Positions 27,851 to 37,216 of a DNA stretch of 64,000 nucleotides are shown here, one piece after another (the stretch's first letter is position 1; the number at the start of each line of letters is the position of its first letter). Below the pieces are notes generated by a model. That model saw nothing but the letters and a program-made list of their open reading frames with translations, was not told the origin of the DNA and made no database searches. This DNA is from Budvicia aquatica DSM 5075 = ATCC 35567 (GTDB lineage Bacteria; Pseudomonadota; Gammaproteobacteria; Enterobacterales; Enterobacteriaceae), in the NCBI RefSeq assembly GCF_000427805.1, contig NZ_ATYS01000023.1:23375-87374 (forward strand), written 5' to 3'. The position numbers and the translations under genes were made by a program.

Positions 27851-28897
27851 ATGTATATTAAGGTAAAAAGTTTGAAGATTTTATCTAATTCATTGATGTC
27901 ATTATTAGTTTTTGGCCTCTCTATTTTTCTTACGGCATGTAATCCTCAACAATCGTCAATTAACGGTCAAACCATGGGGACTTATTATTCGATTAAATAT
28001 GTTGGAAATTCGGATTTGCCTGATGAAAAGACCTTACAAAAAGAAGTGGATAAATTACTAGAACAGGTTAATGACCAGATGTCGACTTATCGGCCGAACT
28101 CCGAATTAAGCCGATTTAATAGTAGCCGTGAGGTTAATCAGCCATTCCCGGTTTCAGCGGCGACGGTAAAAGTCATTAACGAAGCCATTCGGATTAATCA
28201 GCTAAGTCAGGGAACCTTAGATATTACCGTTGGGCCGTTAGTCAATTTATGGGGATTTGGTCCGGAAAATCGCCCGGATGAAGTTCCTTCAGACAGTGAA
28301 CTGGAAAAACGTAAAGCTTGGGTTGGTATGGATAAATTCAGCGTTGAGGGAAATACGCTGATCAAACATGTTCCTGAACTCTATCTTGACCTGTCAGCCA
28401 TTGCTAAAGGCTATGGCGTTGATGTTATCGCTGAATATCTGACATCGTTAGGTATCAATAATTATATGGTTGATATTGGCGGGGAAGTCCGGACTAAGGG
28501 ACTGAACGATCGCAAAAAACCGTGGCGTATTGCGATTGAAAAACCGGTCGCCGGCATCGAGCAAAATGTTCAAGTCATTGTTGAGCCGGGGGATATGGCT
28601 ATGGCGACATCCGGTGATTATAGGAATTTCTTCGAGGTCAACGGCGTTCGTTATTCCCATACCATAGACCCGCGCACCGGCAGGCCGATATCGAATAATA
28701 TTGTATCTATAACGGTAATGGATTCATCTTGTATGACTGCAGATGGTCTTTCTACTGCCCTAGGCGTTCTGGGGGAAGAAAAGGCCATCATACTGGCTAA
28801 TCAGCTGAATATACCGGTTATGATTATTACAAAGTCGGCTGAGGGGTTTTCTGAACACTATTCTGACAGCTTTAAAGCTAAGTTAATCAAACAGTAA
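27851..28897 (+). CDS. apbE: FAD:protein FMN transferase ApbE (lipoprotein)
   Basis: A 348-residue ApbE-family lipoprotein: the signal peptide ends in a lipobox LTAC (Cys near residue 30), then GQTMGTYYSIKY, the LDLSAIAKGYGVD motif, MVDIGGEVR, MATSGDYRNFF and the late TADGLSTALGVLG motif. ApbE transfers FMN from FAD to threonine residues of periplasmic flavoproteins, classically NqrB/NqrC and RnfG/RnfD. In Yersinia-type genomes apbE sits at the end of the nqr operon; here no nqr genes are present, only yafK and dinB as neighbours. The ATG at 27851 has a poor ribosome binding site; a TTG at 27869 behind AAGG is an alternative. Confidence 0.9.
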   Translation: MYIKVKSLKILSNSLMSLLVFGLSIFLTACNPQQSSINGQTMGTYYSIKYVGNSDLPDEKTLQKEVDKLLEQVNDQMSTYRPNSELSRFNSSREVNQPFPVSAATVKVINEAIRINQLSQGTLDITVGPLVNLWGFGPENRPDEVPSDSELEKRKAWVGMDKFSVEGNTLIKHVPELYLDLSAIAKGYGVDVIAEYLTSLGINNYMVDIGGEVRTKGLNDRKKPWRIAIEKPVAGIEQNVQVIVEPGDMAMATSGDYRNFFEVNGVRYSHTIDPRTGRPISNNIVSITVMDSSCMTADGLSTALGVLGEEKAIILANQLNIPVMIITKSAEGFSEHYSDSFKAKLIKQ

Positions 28898-28981
28898 GTT
28901 CCCGCATTTAGACAGACTTGAGCTATTATCGTTTAGCCTGTATATTTATACAGTCTTAATGGTGATGGCTAAAGGTGAGTT

Positions 28982-30037
28982 GTGCGTAAAATCATACATA
29001 TTGATATGGATTGTTTTTATGCGGCAGTTGAAATGCGCGACGATCCTTCATTGGCTAATATTCCCATTGCCGTCGCTGGTCGTTCTGAGCAGCGCGGGGT
29101 GGTAAGTACCGCAAACTATATGGCTCGTCGTTATGGCGTTCATAGCGCAATGCCGGTAGCTCAGGCGCGCAAACTTTGCCCGCATCTAAAAATTCTACCC
29201 GGCCGCATGGCTGTGTATAAAGCCATTTCACATCAGATCCATGAAATATTCCTGCGTTACACCTCAATCATCGAACCACTCTCTTTAGATGAAGCCTATC
29301 TGGATGTGACCGACTGCTTAAAATTTAACGGCTCAGCGACGCTAATTGCGCAAGATATCCGACAGGCTATCTTTAATGAATTAAAACTAACGGCCTCAGC
29401 CGGCGTTGCATCGATTAAATTTTTAGCCAAAATTGCCTCGGATATTAATAAACCTAACGGGCAATATGTTATTGCTCCCGGCCAAATAGCCGATTTTTTG
29501 GCACAGTTACCATTAACTAAAATATCCGGGGTCGGGAAGGTTACCGGTAGTAAGCTGGCTGAGCTTGGGCTGTACACCTGCACAGACGTTCAAAATTATA
29601 ATTTAGCCGATCTGTTACGCCGGTTTGGTAAGTTTGGCCGCGTTTTGTATGAACGCTGCAATGGGATTGATGAACGGGCGGTGTGTAGCGATCGCCAGCG
29701 TAAGTCGATTGGTGTTGAAACGACGTTGTCTAAAGATATTCATGACTGGGATAGCTGCCTGAGCGTGATTGACGGTCTGTATACGGAATTGGAACGGCGT
29801 TTGTCGAATGTCAATCCGGACCTAAGAATTGCCCGTCAGGGTGTTAAACTTAAGTTTGATGATTTTCAGTTAACCACGCAGGAACACGTTTGGCAGAAGC
29901 TCGACAGAGAAGATTTGTTAACCGTCGCTGAACAGGTTTGGCAGCAAAGGCGTAATAACCGGGGAGTCAGGCTGGTTGGCCTTCATGTAACCTTGATTGA
30001 TCCTCAAATAGACCGACAGTTGGCGCTATTTTCATAG
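28982..30037 (+). CDS. dinB: DNA polymerase IV (Y family) DinB
   Basis: A 351-residue translesion polymerase, the same length as E. coli DinB. Catalytic acidic residues are D8 (HIDMDCFYA) and D103/E104 (SLDEAYLD). The steric-gate position 13 is Tyr rather than the Phe of E. coli. The C-terminus RQLALFS is a good beta-clamp binding motif. The start is GTG at 28982, preceded by AAAGGTGA. No clear LexA box was found upstream by eye. It follows apbE by 84 bp and is convergent with pepD across a strong bidirectional terminator. Confidence 0.97.
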   Translation: MRKIIHIDMDCFYAAVEMRDDPSLANIPIAVAGRSEQRGVVSTANYMARRYGVHSAMPVAQARKLCPHLKILPGRMAVYKAISHQIHEIFLRYTSIIEPLSLDEAYLDVTDCLKFNGSATLIAQDIRQAIFNELKLTASAGVASIKFLAKIASDINKPNGQYVIAPGQIADFLAQLPLTKISGVGKVTGSKLAELGLYTCTDVQNYNLADLLRRFGKFGRVLYERCNGIDERAVCSDRQRKSIGVETTLSKDIHDWDSCLSVIDGLYTELERRLSNVNPDLRIARQGVKLKFDDFQLTTQEHVWQKLDREDLLTVAEQVWQQRRNNRGVRLVGLHVTLIDPQIDRQLALFS

Positions 30038-30076
30038 CCCGATTATGGCCAGTCGACTGTTTTATCGATTCAGACG

Positions 30077-30119
30077 ATTATTGTTTAAAACAATAATGGC
30101 GGGAATTGCTCCCGCCATT
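30077..30119. terminator. Bidirectional terminator between dinB and pepD
   Basis: Two adjoining perfect inverted repeats: ATTATTGTTT..AAACAATAAT (30077-30097) and AATGGCGGGA/TCCCGCCATT (30095-30104 with 30110-30119, 5-base loop). It lies between convergent genes and can serve both. Confidence 0.8.
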
Positions 30120-30147
30120 GTTCATCAGCTATCAATATCAAATACTA

Positions 30148-31608
30148 TTAATTGCGCTCAGGAATCGATTTAAGCAATTGAGTCAGCAACTGCCAGTAAC
30201 GTGCAACGCTCGGAATATGAACCTGCTCATCCGGTGAGTGCGGGCCGGTAATCGTTGGTCCAATAGAGACCATATCCATATCAGGATAAGGGCGTTTGAA
30301 CAGACCGCACTCCAGTCCGGCATGAATCACCATAATATTGGGTGTGGTATCAAACAGTTTTTTATAGCTATCACGAACCAGGCTCATAATCGGAGATTCA
30401 GGGTCTGGCTGCCAGCCAGGATAACCGCCTTTAGCACTGGTTTGTGCACCGGCCAACTGCCCCAGAGAGATCAGCATATCGGCCACATACTCTTTTCCGC
30501 TATCGATTAGCGAACGAATCAGATAAATAACCTGTGCCTGATCCTGATCGGTTGTTACAACACCAAGGTTAAGGGATGTTTCTACCACGCCTTTTACCGA
30601 GTCACTCATACGAATAACGCCATTCGGGCTGGCATTGAGTAATCCAATCAGGCGAGATTGGCTATCCGCGGTCAGTGCTTTCAGCCCGCATTCGGTAGGC
30701 TCAACGACCAGCGCCAGATTTTTTTCAACTGCGGATAATTCGTGTTTGATTACGCTGAGATAATCGGAAATAGCCTGTTTTAGTCGGTCAACATTACCCG
30801 CCGGAAGGCTTAAAACTACGGTTGCTTCACGAGGAATCGCGTTACGTAAGGTACCACCGTTGAAGGATAACAGACGTAATCCAAGGGATTCAGCATTAGC
30901 AAATAAGAAGCGCGACATTAACTTATTTGCATTACCCAAGCCTAAATGGATATCTCCGCCGGAGTGACCGCCTTTTAAGCCTTTTAATGAGAGCTTAAAT
31001 AGTTGATGGCCTGCGGGTATATCTTCGCGGCTGAGGGGTAAATTAGTCTTACAGTCAACGCCACCGGCACAGCCCATATAAATCTCGCCTTCGGTTTCAG
31101 AGTCTGTATTAATTAGGATCTCACTCTGTAGCCAGTTAGGCTGTAGGCCAAATGCACCGTCCATACCGGTTTCTTCCGTCATGGTCAGTAACACTTCAAT
31201 CGGGCCATGAGACAGACTGTCATCGGAAAGAACGGCCAACGCTGAGGCCATTCCAATTCCATTATCTGCACCTAACGTTGTTCCACGCGCTTTAACCCAT
31301 TGACCGTCAACATAAGCCTGAATCGGATCTTTCTCAAAGTCATGCTCGGTATCATTATTTTTTTGCGGAACCATATCCAGATGGGCCTGTAGCACCACTG
31401 ATTTACGATTCTCCATACCGGCAGTTGCAGGCTTACGAATCAGGATGTTACCCACAGCATCACGTTCAACGTGAAGTTTTTTCTCTTTAGCCCAATCAAC
31501 AATATGATTAGCTAAAGCTTCTTCATGCTTCGATGGGTGTGGAATAGAGCAAATTTTTGCAAAGTGTTGCCATAAAATGGTTGGCGTAAGTTGAGCTAAA
31601 TCAGACAC
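30148..31608 (-). CDS. pepD: Aminoacyl-histidine dipeptidase PepD
   Basis: A 486-residue M20 metallopeptidase, near the E. coli PepD length. Metal-site segments are LQAHLDMVPQ (His80 region), TTLGADNGIGMA (bridging Asp), TMTEETGMDGAFG (catalytic Glu) and NTDSETEG, with a late IHAGLECGLF. It hydrolyses carnosine and many unblocked dipeptides in the cytoplasm. The gene lies in the conserved dinB-pepD-gpt neighbourhood. The ATG at 31608 is preceded by AGGAGA. Confidence 0.96.
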   Translation of the reverse strand: MSDLAQLTPTILWQHFAKICSIPHPSKHEEALANHIVDWAKEKKLHVERDAVGNILIRKPATAGMENRKSVVLQAHLDMVPQKNNDTEHDFEKDPIQAYVDGQWVKARGTTLGADNGIGMASALAVLSDDSLSHGPIEVLLTMTEETGMDGAFGLQPNWLQSEILINTDSETEGEIYMGCAGGVDCKTNLPLSREDIPAGHQLFKLSLKGLKGGHSGGDIHLGLGNANKLMSRFLFANAESLGLRLLSFNGGTLRNAIPREATVVLSLPAGNVDRLKQAISDYLSVIKHELSAVEKNLALVVEPTECGLKALTADSQSRLIGLLNASPNGVIRMSDSVKGVVETSLNLGVVTTDQDQAQVIYLIRSLIDSGKEYVADMLISLGQLAGAQTSAKGGYPGWQPDPESPIMSLVRDSYKKLFDTTPNIMVIHAGLECGLFKRPYPDMDMVSIGPTITGPHSPDEQVHIPSVARYWQLLTQLLKSIPERN

Positions 31609-31927
31609 GATAAATCTCCTGTAAAGATGTTTTGCTCTGTGACCGTGGATTACCGGTACGATTGACGATAAAAATAAGCGGGTAGCTACAGATAGAATGT
31701 GTTAGCTAGTTGTAAGACAGAATAACACTTAAAGAACAAAGTTTTTCTTAGTAAATGCGTTTATTGGTCACGCTTTTGTCTTTTTTTTCACTAAATGAAT
31801 ACTATTTGACCATAAGATAGCCATGACTGAAATGGGCTTGCTTTGAGAGATAAACCTGTTGATCGTTGTTGAGCGATTTGTTCACTATAATTAACTCATT
31901 GGGATGTAGACCAATTGGAGAAATTTT
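31609..31927. other. Divergent gap pepD / glutathione peroxidase
   Basis: A 319-bp non-coding gap holding the divergent promoters of pepD and the peroxidase gene. An AGGAG and a GGAGA sit at the two ribosome binding positions. A T-rich run is present at 31780-31792. No gene, repeat or confident promoter hexamers could be supported. Confidence 0.4.
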
Positions 31928-32413
31928 ATGACAGATACACTTTTTGCCATACCGCTGGTAACGATTAGCGGTGAAAAACGTACATTAGCGGATTATTCTG
32001 CCAAAGCAATCTTAGTGGTGAATACCGCCAGTGAATGTGGTTTTACTCCGCAATATAAAGGTCTAGAACAGCTATGGCAGGCTTATAAAGATCGAGGGTT
32101 GATGATTCTTGGTTTTCCGTGCAACCAGTTTGGCCGACAGGAGAAGGGGAGTAACCAGGAGATAGCCGCTTTTTGTGAAGTTAATTTTGGCGTCAGTTTT
32201 CCGCTGTTTGAGAAAATTGACGTCAATGGTGAAGATGCTCATCCCCTGTATGTTTATTTAAAAAAACAGGCGCCGGGCGTGTTAGGTAGTGAGAAGATTA
32301 AGTGGAACTTCACTAAGTTTCTGCTCAGTAATCAAGGCAAAACAATTGAGCGCTTCTCTCCGACGACTAAGCCTGAAGAACTTAAGGCCAAAATTGAGGC
32401 AATACTCAAGTAA
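31928..32413 (+). CDS. Glutathione/thioredoxin peroxidase (Gpx family)
   Basis: A 161-residue cysteine-type glutathione peroxidase homologue. The peroxidatic Cys is C37 in VNTASECGFTPQY; the Gln and Trp/Asn partners of the catalytic tetrad are visible in GFPCNQFGRQE and KWNFTKFL. A second Cys (in FPCNQF) and one in AFCEVNFG could act in resolution, as in thioredoxin-dependent members such as E. coli BtuE. It reduces hydroperoxides in the cytoplasm. It sits alone between pepD and gpt, where E. coli has no gene, so it is an insertion relative to that order. Confidence 0.9.
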   Translation: MTDTLFAIPLVTISGEKRTLADYSAKAILVVNTASECGFTPQYKGLEQLWQAYKDRGLMILGFPCNQFGRQEKGSNQEIAAFCEVNFGVSFPLFEKIDVNGEDAHPLYVYLKKQAPGVLGSEKIKWNFTKFLLSNQGKTIERFSPTTKPEELKAKIEAILK

Positions 32414-32574
32414 TGTTCTCTTGGCTGATGACGGGCTTGTCTCTATCTGGAAGCAGATAAGTTTATATTTCTCTGACAGAACCGCTGGTTTTTATGGGCC
32501 AGCCTCTTTATAATCCCCTGCAACTTTTTTCCCCTGATTTTATAGGCCACCAGACTGGCTTGGATACGATTGAT

Positions 32575-33033
32575 ATGAGCGAAAAATACGTCGTCACTTG
32601 GGATATGTTGCAAATGGAAGCCCGCAAACTGGCCCGCCGTTTACTGCCAAGAGAACAATGGAAAGGTATTATTGCGGTAAGCCGCGGTGGATTAGTGCCT
32701 GCAGCGCTTTTGGCGCGTGAGCTGGGTATTCGCCATGTTGATACCGTTTGTATTTCAAGCTATGACCATGATAATCAACGCGAAATGAATATTATAAAAC
32801 GCGCTGAAGGTGATGGTGACGGCTTTATCGTCATTGATGATCTTGTTGATACCGGCGGTACGGCGAAAGCAATTCGCGATATGTATCCAAAAGCGCATTT
32901 TGTCACTATTTTCGCCAAGCCTGCGGGTAAGCCATTGGTTGATGATTACGTTGTTGATATCCCACAAGACACATGGATTGAACAACCATGGGATATGGGC
33001 ATTACTTTCGTTAAGCCAATTGGCGATAACTGA
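32575..33033 (+). CDS. gpt: Xanthine-guanine phosphoribosyltransferase Gpt
   Basis: A 152-residue enzyme, exactly the E. coli Gpt length when started at the ATG at 32575 ([20 protein letters not shown]). The PRPP-binding motif [15 protein letters not shown] is intact, as are [11 protein letters not shown] and the C-terminal WDMGI segment. It salvages guanine and xanthine from PRPP. The longer open frame from 32494 is discarded because it adds 27 residues without family similarity. A strong terminator follows. Confidence 0.96.
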   Translation: MSEKYVVTWDMLQMEARKLARRLLPREQWKGIIAVSRGGLVPAALLARELGIRHVDTVCISSYDHDNQREMNIIKRAEGDGDGFIVIDDLVDTGGTAKAIRDMYPKAHFVTIFAKPAGKPLVDDYVVDIPQDTWIEQPWDMGITFVKPIGDN

Positions 33034-33069
33034 TTGATAGTGAATATATAGCTAACGCTGAATCAAAGA

Positions 33070-33095
33070 AAACCGGCCATCTGGCCGGTTTTTTA
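33070..33095 (+). terminator. Intrinsic terminator after gpt
   Basis: A perfect 10-bp stem (AAACCGGCCA at 33070-33079, TGGCCGGTTT at 33082-33091), a 2-base minimal loop and a T run form a classical rho-independent terminator. It can also serve the convergent RraA-like gene. Confidence 0.88.
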
Positions 33096-33110
33096 TCGCC
33101 AGTATCCCGA

Positions 33111-33602
33111 CTAATCAGCAATATTCAGGATAATAATACCGTCTTCATCGGCATAAATATGATCGCCATCGTTAATAGTCTGTCCGGCAAATTCCAGCGG
33201 TTGGCCAAGGACTCCCTCTTTTAATTTAATCGGCCCCATCGGCACTGAACCTAATGCTTTTACTCCTATGGGTAATAAAGCCAGTTCGGCACTATCCCGG
33301 ATAAAGCCGTAAATGATTGCCCCCTGCCAGCCATTATTGACTAGGTTTGCCCCCAGGTTGTCTCCCAGCAGTGCACAACGAGCGCTTCCTCCGCCGTCAA
33401 CAACCAGAATCCTTCCATTGCCCGGCGTTAAACTCAGCGCTTTTACTGAGGTATTGTCTTCAAAACACTTTATGGTGGCCGCTTTACCGTTGAAGGTTTT
33501 TTTTCCGCCAAAATCATTGAAAATGGGTGATAGCATCCTGATTTGTTCTCTGTATTCATCACACAGATCGGCAACTTTGACGAGATTGTTATTATTATTC
33601 AT
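33111..33602 (-). CDS. RraA-like protein / putative HMG aldolase
   Basis: A 163-residue RraA-family protein: VADLCDEY near the start, the FGGKKTFNGKAATIKCFEDN region, GNGRILVVDGGGSARCALLGDNLGA (family core), GAIIYGFIRDSAEL with the Arg-Asp pair, and GDHIYADEDGIIIL. Family members either inhibit RNase E (true RraA) or are class II 4-hydroxy-4-methyl-2-oxoglutarate/oxaloacetate aldolases; the RDxxxL and GD motifs favour possible aldolase chemistry. It is not in the menA locus of canonical rraA, so it may be a second copy. It lies downstream of the Csu operon in the same direction, with its own AGGAAC ribosome binding site. Confidence 0.8.
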   Translation of the reverse strand: MNNNNNLVKVADLCDEYREQIRMLSPIFNDFGGKKTFNGKAATIKCFEDNTSVKALSLTPGNGRILVVDGGGSARCALLGDNLGANLVNNGWQGAIIYGFIRDSAELALLPIGVKALGSVPMGPIKLKEGVLGQPLEFAGQTINDGDHIYADEDGIIILNIAD

Positions 33603-33667
33603 GGTTAGTTCCTACAAAAAAGAGGTAGAGGAAACATAACGTAAGCCGTGGGTTTTATCTAATGGAT

Positions 33668-34657
33668 TTAATACTCGACGGTAAAATTTATGCTGTCGCT
33701 ATAGCTGTCCTGTGGTTGCTCTGACTGGTTAGGATTAATTGTTGTAGTGTAACTAATGCTTTGAGTTAATCCTGTTCCGTTAGCTAGCAGCGGCGTTGTA
33801 CTGTCCCAGACTGTCGATGTATTCGGATGATAGATATTGTACTGCAACATATTGGTTGAACTGCCTTTCATGCGACGCCATGGCGATTGAAAATGACTTC
33901 CGGAACTGAAATAGGCTTTATAGGGAGCCTGTAATGTACAGGTCAGAGTAACGCTTTGCGTAATTGACTGAAACTGTTCAACCAGTGGGCTGCTGGTAAA
34001 TTGAACGTTAGGCGTGCTATTTATCACACAGTTATTGGTTACGGTTAGGTTGATTTGTATTGTACTGGTACCCGTAATCGGAGGATCGAGTGACACGCAG
34101 ATGCCTAAAGCATTAAGTAAACAGATGCGCGCGTACCAAGTGATAATGACCGTGTCAGTATATATTCCTGCAGGAACGTTGGCCCCGGGAGATGTGCGCG
34201 TATAGATGGTCGTTGAACCGCCGGTACCAACCAATAATAGACCGAGCAAGTTTAATCCGCCGGGGCCGTAGTCCATTGCGGTGTTTAGCTTAAACGGATA
34301 GTTAGTCGTATTATCGCCATAAAGGGTATATGGGATCTTTGCCGTGGCATTTTGGGTATTGACTAAATTGAAGCCATTAGTGGTACTGGTAATGGTCCCA
34401 TTAACCGTACTGGTACCAGCCAGACTGATACTTAATCCTGAGCAACTGAGTCCGCCGGGTCCTGAGGTGTTAAGGCTGGAGTTATAAACGTTAGACGCTG
34501 CCGCCGTACCTAAATTTTGTGGTACAGGAGTAACCGTAATGGTACAGCTTGCCTGAGCTGCTGAGGCGATTAATAGCCAACATAAAATAAAGAACAATAC
34601 TACTGGTCGGAGCGGGCTCAGTTTATTGGCAGGTTGGGGACTGTTATTTATCTTCAT
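33668..34657 (-). CDS. csuE: Csu-type pilus tip adhesin (CsuE-like)
   Basis: A 329-residue exported protein with two spore-coat-U (SCPU) domains in tandem: an N-terminal one (about 35-170, with several Cys) and a C-terminal donor-accepting pilin-type one (about 195-329) that ends in INFTVEY. Two-domain SCPU proteins at the end of archaic chaperone-usher operons are tip adhesins like Acinetobacter CsuE. The ATG at 34657 behind AGGTG is preferred to the GTG at 34666; it lies 6 bases past the usher stop, so the genes are coupled. It is the last gene of the operon. Confidence 0.87.
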   Translation of the reverse strand: MKINNSPQPANKLSPLRPVVLFFILCWLLIASAAQASCTITVTPVPQNLGTAAASNVYNSSLNTSGPGGLSCSGLSISLAGTSTVNGTITSTTNGFNLVNTQNATAKIPYTLYGDNTTNYPFKLNTAMDYGPGGLNLLGLLLVGTGGSTTIYTRTSPGANVPAGIYTDTVIITWYARICLLNALGICVSLDPPITGTSTIQINLTVTNNCVINSTPNVQFTSSPLVEQFQSITQSVTLTCTLQAPYKAYFSSGSHFQSPWRRMKGSSTNMLQYNIYHPNTSTVWDSTTPLLANGTGLTQSISYTTTINPNQSEQPQDSYSDSINFTVEY

Positions 34658-34662
34658 TATTA

Positions 34663-37212
34663 TCACCTGTTACAGACCAGCGTATTGAGTGAATGAATAC
34701 CATTCGTCGGATGTTCTGGTAGCGTAAAATGGACCTGACATTGAGTGTTATCATCGGCTCGTAGAATAGTTAGCTTATTTTCTGCTGCTACATTTTCAAG
34801 ATAAGAGTCACCGTCCCAACCGACGTAGCTCACGTCATCTCGATCGTTCAAATAGATAATGCTACCTTTAGGCAGTGGAGTACCTGATTCATCAACTAAC
34901 GTCAGCGTTGCTGGTGTGATTTTGGTGACGGGAAATTCGATGAGCGTGCCGCTACTCTCTTTAATCGATCGGGTTTGTTCCACTACCGGTATTTTTACGT
35001 CTACCGGCAGGTTTACGGGGTCAATTTCATATTTACCATTGGCATAAGAGGTGACCGTGGGTATCAGTAAATATCCATTGTTATCTGTTTTACCTAATAG
35101 CTGATTTTCATAGCGGACCGGAACATCGGGATAACCGTCGGTTGATATTAAAGCAAAAGCATCGTTAATCGGTCTGGAAGCATAGATACTACGGCCCATT
35201 GCGACCAAAGAACCACTCAACTCCCCCCAGTAGGTATAGTTTTTGTCTCCATAAATACCGCCTTGAGCTTTGGCTTTTTGTGCCAGGTATTCCACTCCGG
35301 CCTGCTTATAGTCGCTTTGATTTCCTGAGTTTTTAGCATAGGACATGTTCCAGCCGATACCTCCGTCGGTTGGCGCTGCGCGGTTATAAGATGCCTGATG
35401 AGTCCATTTGTTATTGCTATCCCGGCTAGAACTCATTGAGGCTCCGCCCCAGTTACCTAACGGAATGCTAACAATAATTTGAGCGCTATATCCTTGCTGG
35501 CCGATTTCTCGATTGATTGAGGTATAGAGACTATTTTGCCCAAACACCGTGGTGCTATAAGAGATATTGGCCAGACGTAAGCGCGAGTTATCGAAGCGCT
35601 CGACGTCAAAATAGCCTATACCGATAGAGCCAAGATCGCCCAGCGTGGTGCTGCCGGTAATTTGGCTGGTTTTTTTATTGGGGCGATAGCTGCTTTTATA
35701 GTTTGAAAGGTCCCCGTAGCCATCACTACGTATCACTCTTTGAGCATTGATACTGAAATTGCGCTGAGTATAGGAATAACTGATTGAACGCTGATCTCCG
35801 CTATTCCGGTTTTGTTGTGGGTTATAAGGATCGTCTGACTGGGTAGCATCATCGTAATAGTCGTAGGCTTGATTTTCTGGTTTAAACGCACCGTCTTTAG
35901 CTTTACTTGTCGTGTATGAGCCACCCAGAACCCCAAACTGACCAAGCATAATATTACCTCCGGCGCCGCCAACCATCAGTTGGCTGGCTTTTTCTGCCCG
36001 GCCTTCCAGCGTTAGCCAGTTAGTCAACCCATAACGGAGTGTTCCACTGGCGGCGTTATTCTGATAATCAAAATTTTCCAGGCCATAGTTATTACGGATT
36101 TTTCCGCCAGATAAGCTGAAGTCGACTAACCCTTTTTGCAATAGCTCACTGGACACATAGAAGGGGACTGAAGTACTCACTTGGCGGCCCAATGGGTCTG
36201 TGACAACCACCGTAGCGTTACCCGCGCCGTTAATAAACGGAATAGTTGATATTGTAAAGGGTCCCGGGTTGACGTTAGTCGTGGAGTTTTTGAAACTATC
36301 AATATAAAGGTCAACTGAACTAGGAACCGCAGCCTGACCAGCAAACTGAGGGAGAGGATAGGTAATTAAATCAGGTCGGGTAGCAAAGTTACGTGACAGC
36401 TGTAGCCCGCCGAGTCTGACTGACGTCCCCCATGCTAAAGAACCGGTGATGATATCTCCTGCGCTGTACCTCAGCATGGATTTTTCATCATTGTAAAACC
36501 ACTTAGTATCGTAACGAATATAGCGATTTTGTGACGAATTTACCTTTTCAGAATCAAATTGCTGGTTATAAATGCCGTTGTTGGAAACGATACCGAATGG
36601 CCCTAGCAAACGTTGTTCTGTAAACGCAGAGATATAATCACTTTGAGTAATTTCAGTTGAATGACTGGCATAAACGTCGTAGTTAAATAGCATTCCTAGC
36701 GTACTGTCTGAAGCTTCGTAACCTGCCGTTTTGTATTGCGATATATTTTGTTCAGGTAACCAGTCAGTAGGAATATTGACCAAAAGCTGCTGTGTTGCGC
36801 TTTCATAAGTCACATTCAAGCCTTTGACTGTGTCAATCTCAACTTCCGGTAAGTCATCGAACTTGATTGGCAACCCGAGGCTGTTGAAGTTCTCGGATGA
36901 AATATAGTAATGGCCGGAACGATGTATTACCGGTACAACGTTTTGTGACTGCTTGCCGTTGATAACAACTTCAAGCATCAGCGACATTTCGGGCAATTGC
37001 TGGGGGCTGTCCGCTTGTTTAGCGGTTGCGGTTTTAAGTTCTATTTCGACGTTTTCCATATCCGAAGGAGGGGGTAAATCCGCCAAAGCTACAGCTGGAA
37101 TTAATAACAATAGACTGCTTGAGCAAAAAATGAATTTAGATAATACCGCTGAATATGATACAGGGGCCTCTACGGAGCTGGCTCCGTAGATCATTTTTAG
37201 CTTAATCAGCAT
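34663..37212 (-). CDS. csuD: Outer-membrane usher of Csu-type pilus (CsuD-like)
   Basis: An 849-residue FimD/PapC-family usher. A signal peptide (to about residue 44, ALA/D) is followed by the N-terminal chaperone-binding domain (MSLMLEVVING, SENFNSLGLP), a large beta-barrel with PQFAGQAAVPSSVDLYIDS and GPFTISTIPFINGAGNATVVVTDPLGR (plug-flanking segment), and C-terminal domains ending in VHFTLPEH. It threads subunits across the outer membrane. It begins 4 bp after the chaperone gene. Length fits archaic ushers. Confidence 0.93.
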   Translation of the reverse strand: MLIKLKMIYGASSVEAPVSYSAVLSKFIFCSSSLLLLIPAVALADLPPPSDMENVEIELKTATAKQADSPQQLPEMSLMLEVVINGKQSQNVVPVIHRSGHYYISSENFNSLGLPIKFDDLPEVEIDTVKGLNVTYESATQQLLVNIPTDWLPEQNISQYKTAGYEASDSTLGMLFNYDVYASHSTEITQSDYISAFTEQRLLGPFGIVSNNGIYNQQFDSEKVNSSQNRYIRYDTKWFYNDEKSMLRYSAGDIITGSLAWGTSVRLGGLQLSRNFATRPDLITYPLPQFAGQAAVPSSVDLYIDSFKNSTTNVNPGPFTISTIPFINGAGNATVVVTDPLGRQVSTSVPFYVSSELLQKGLVDFSLSGGKIRNNYGLENFDYQNNAASGTLRYGLTNWLTLEGRAEKASQLMVGGAGGNIMLGQFGVLGGSYTTSKAKDGAFKPENQAYDYYDDATQSDDPYNPQQNRNSGDQRSISYSYTQRNFSINAQRVIRSDGYGDLSNYKSSYRPNKKTSQITGSTTLGDLGSIGIGYFDVERFDNSRLRLANISYSTTVFGQNSLYTSINREIGQQGYSAQIIVSIPLGNWGGASMSSSRDSNNKWTHQASYNRAAPTDGGIGWNMSYAKNSGNQSDYKQAGVEYLAQKAKAQGGIYGDKNYTYWGELSGSLVAMGRSIYASRPINDAFALISTDGYPDVPVRYENQLLGKTDNNGYLLIPTVTSYANGKYEIDPVNLPVDVKIPVVEQTRSIKESSGTLIEFPVTKITPATLTLVDESGTPLPKGSIIYLNDRDDVSYVGWDGDSYLENVAAENKLTILRADDNTQCQVHFTLPEHPTNGIHSLNTLVCNR

Positions 37213-37216
37213 CGAA

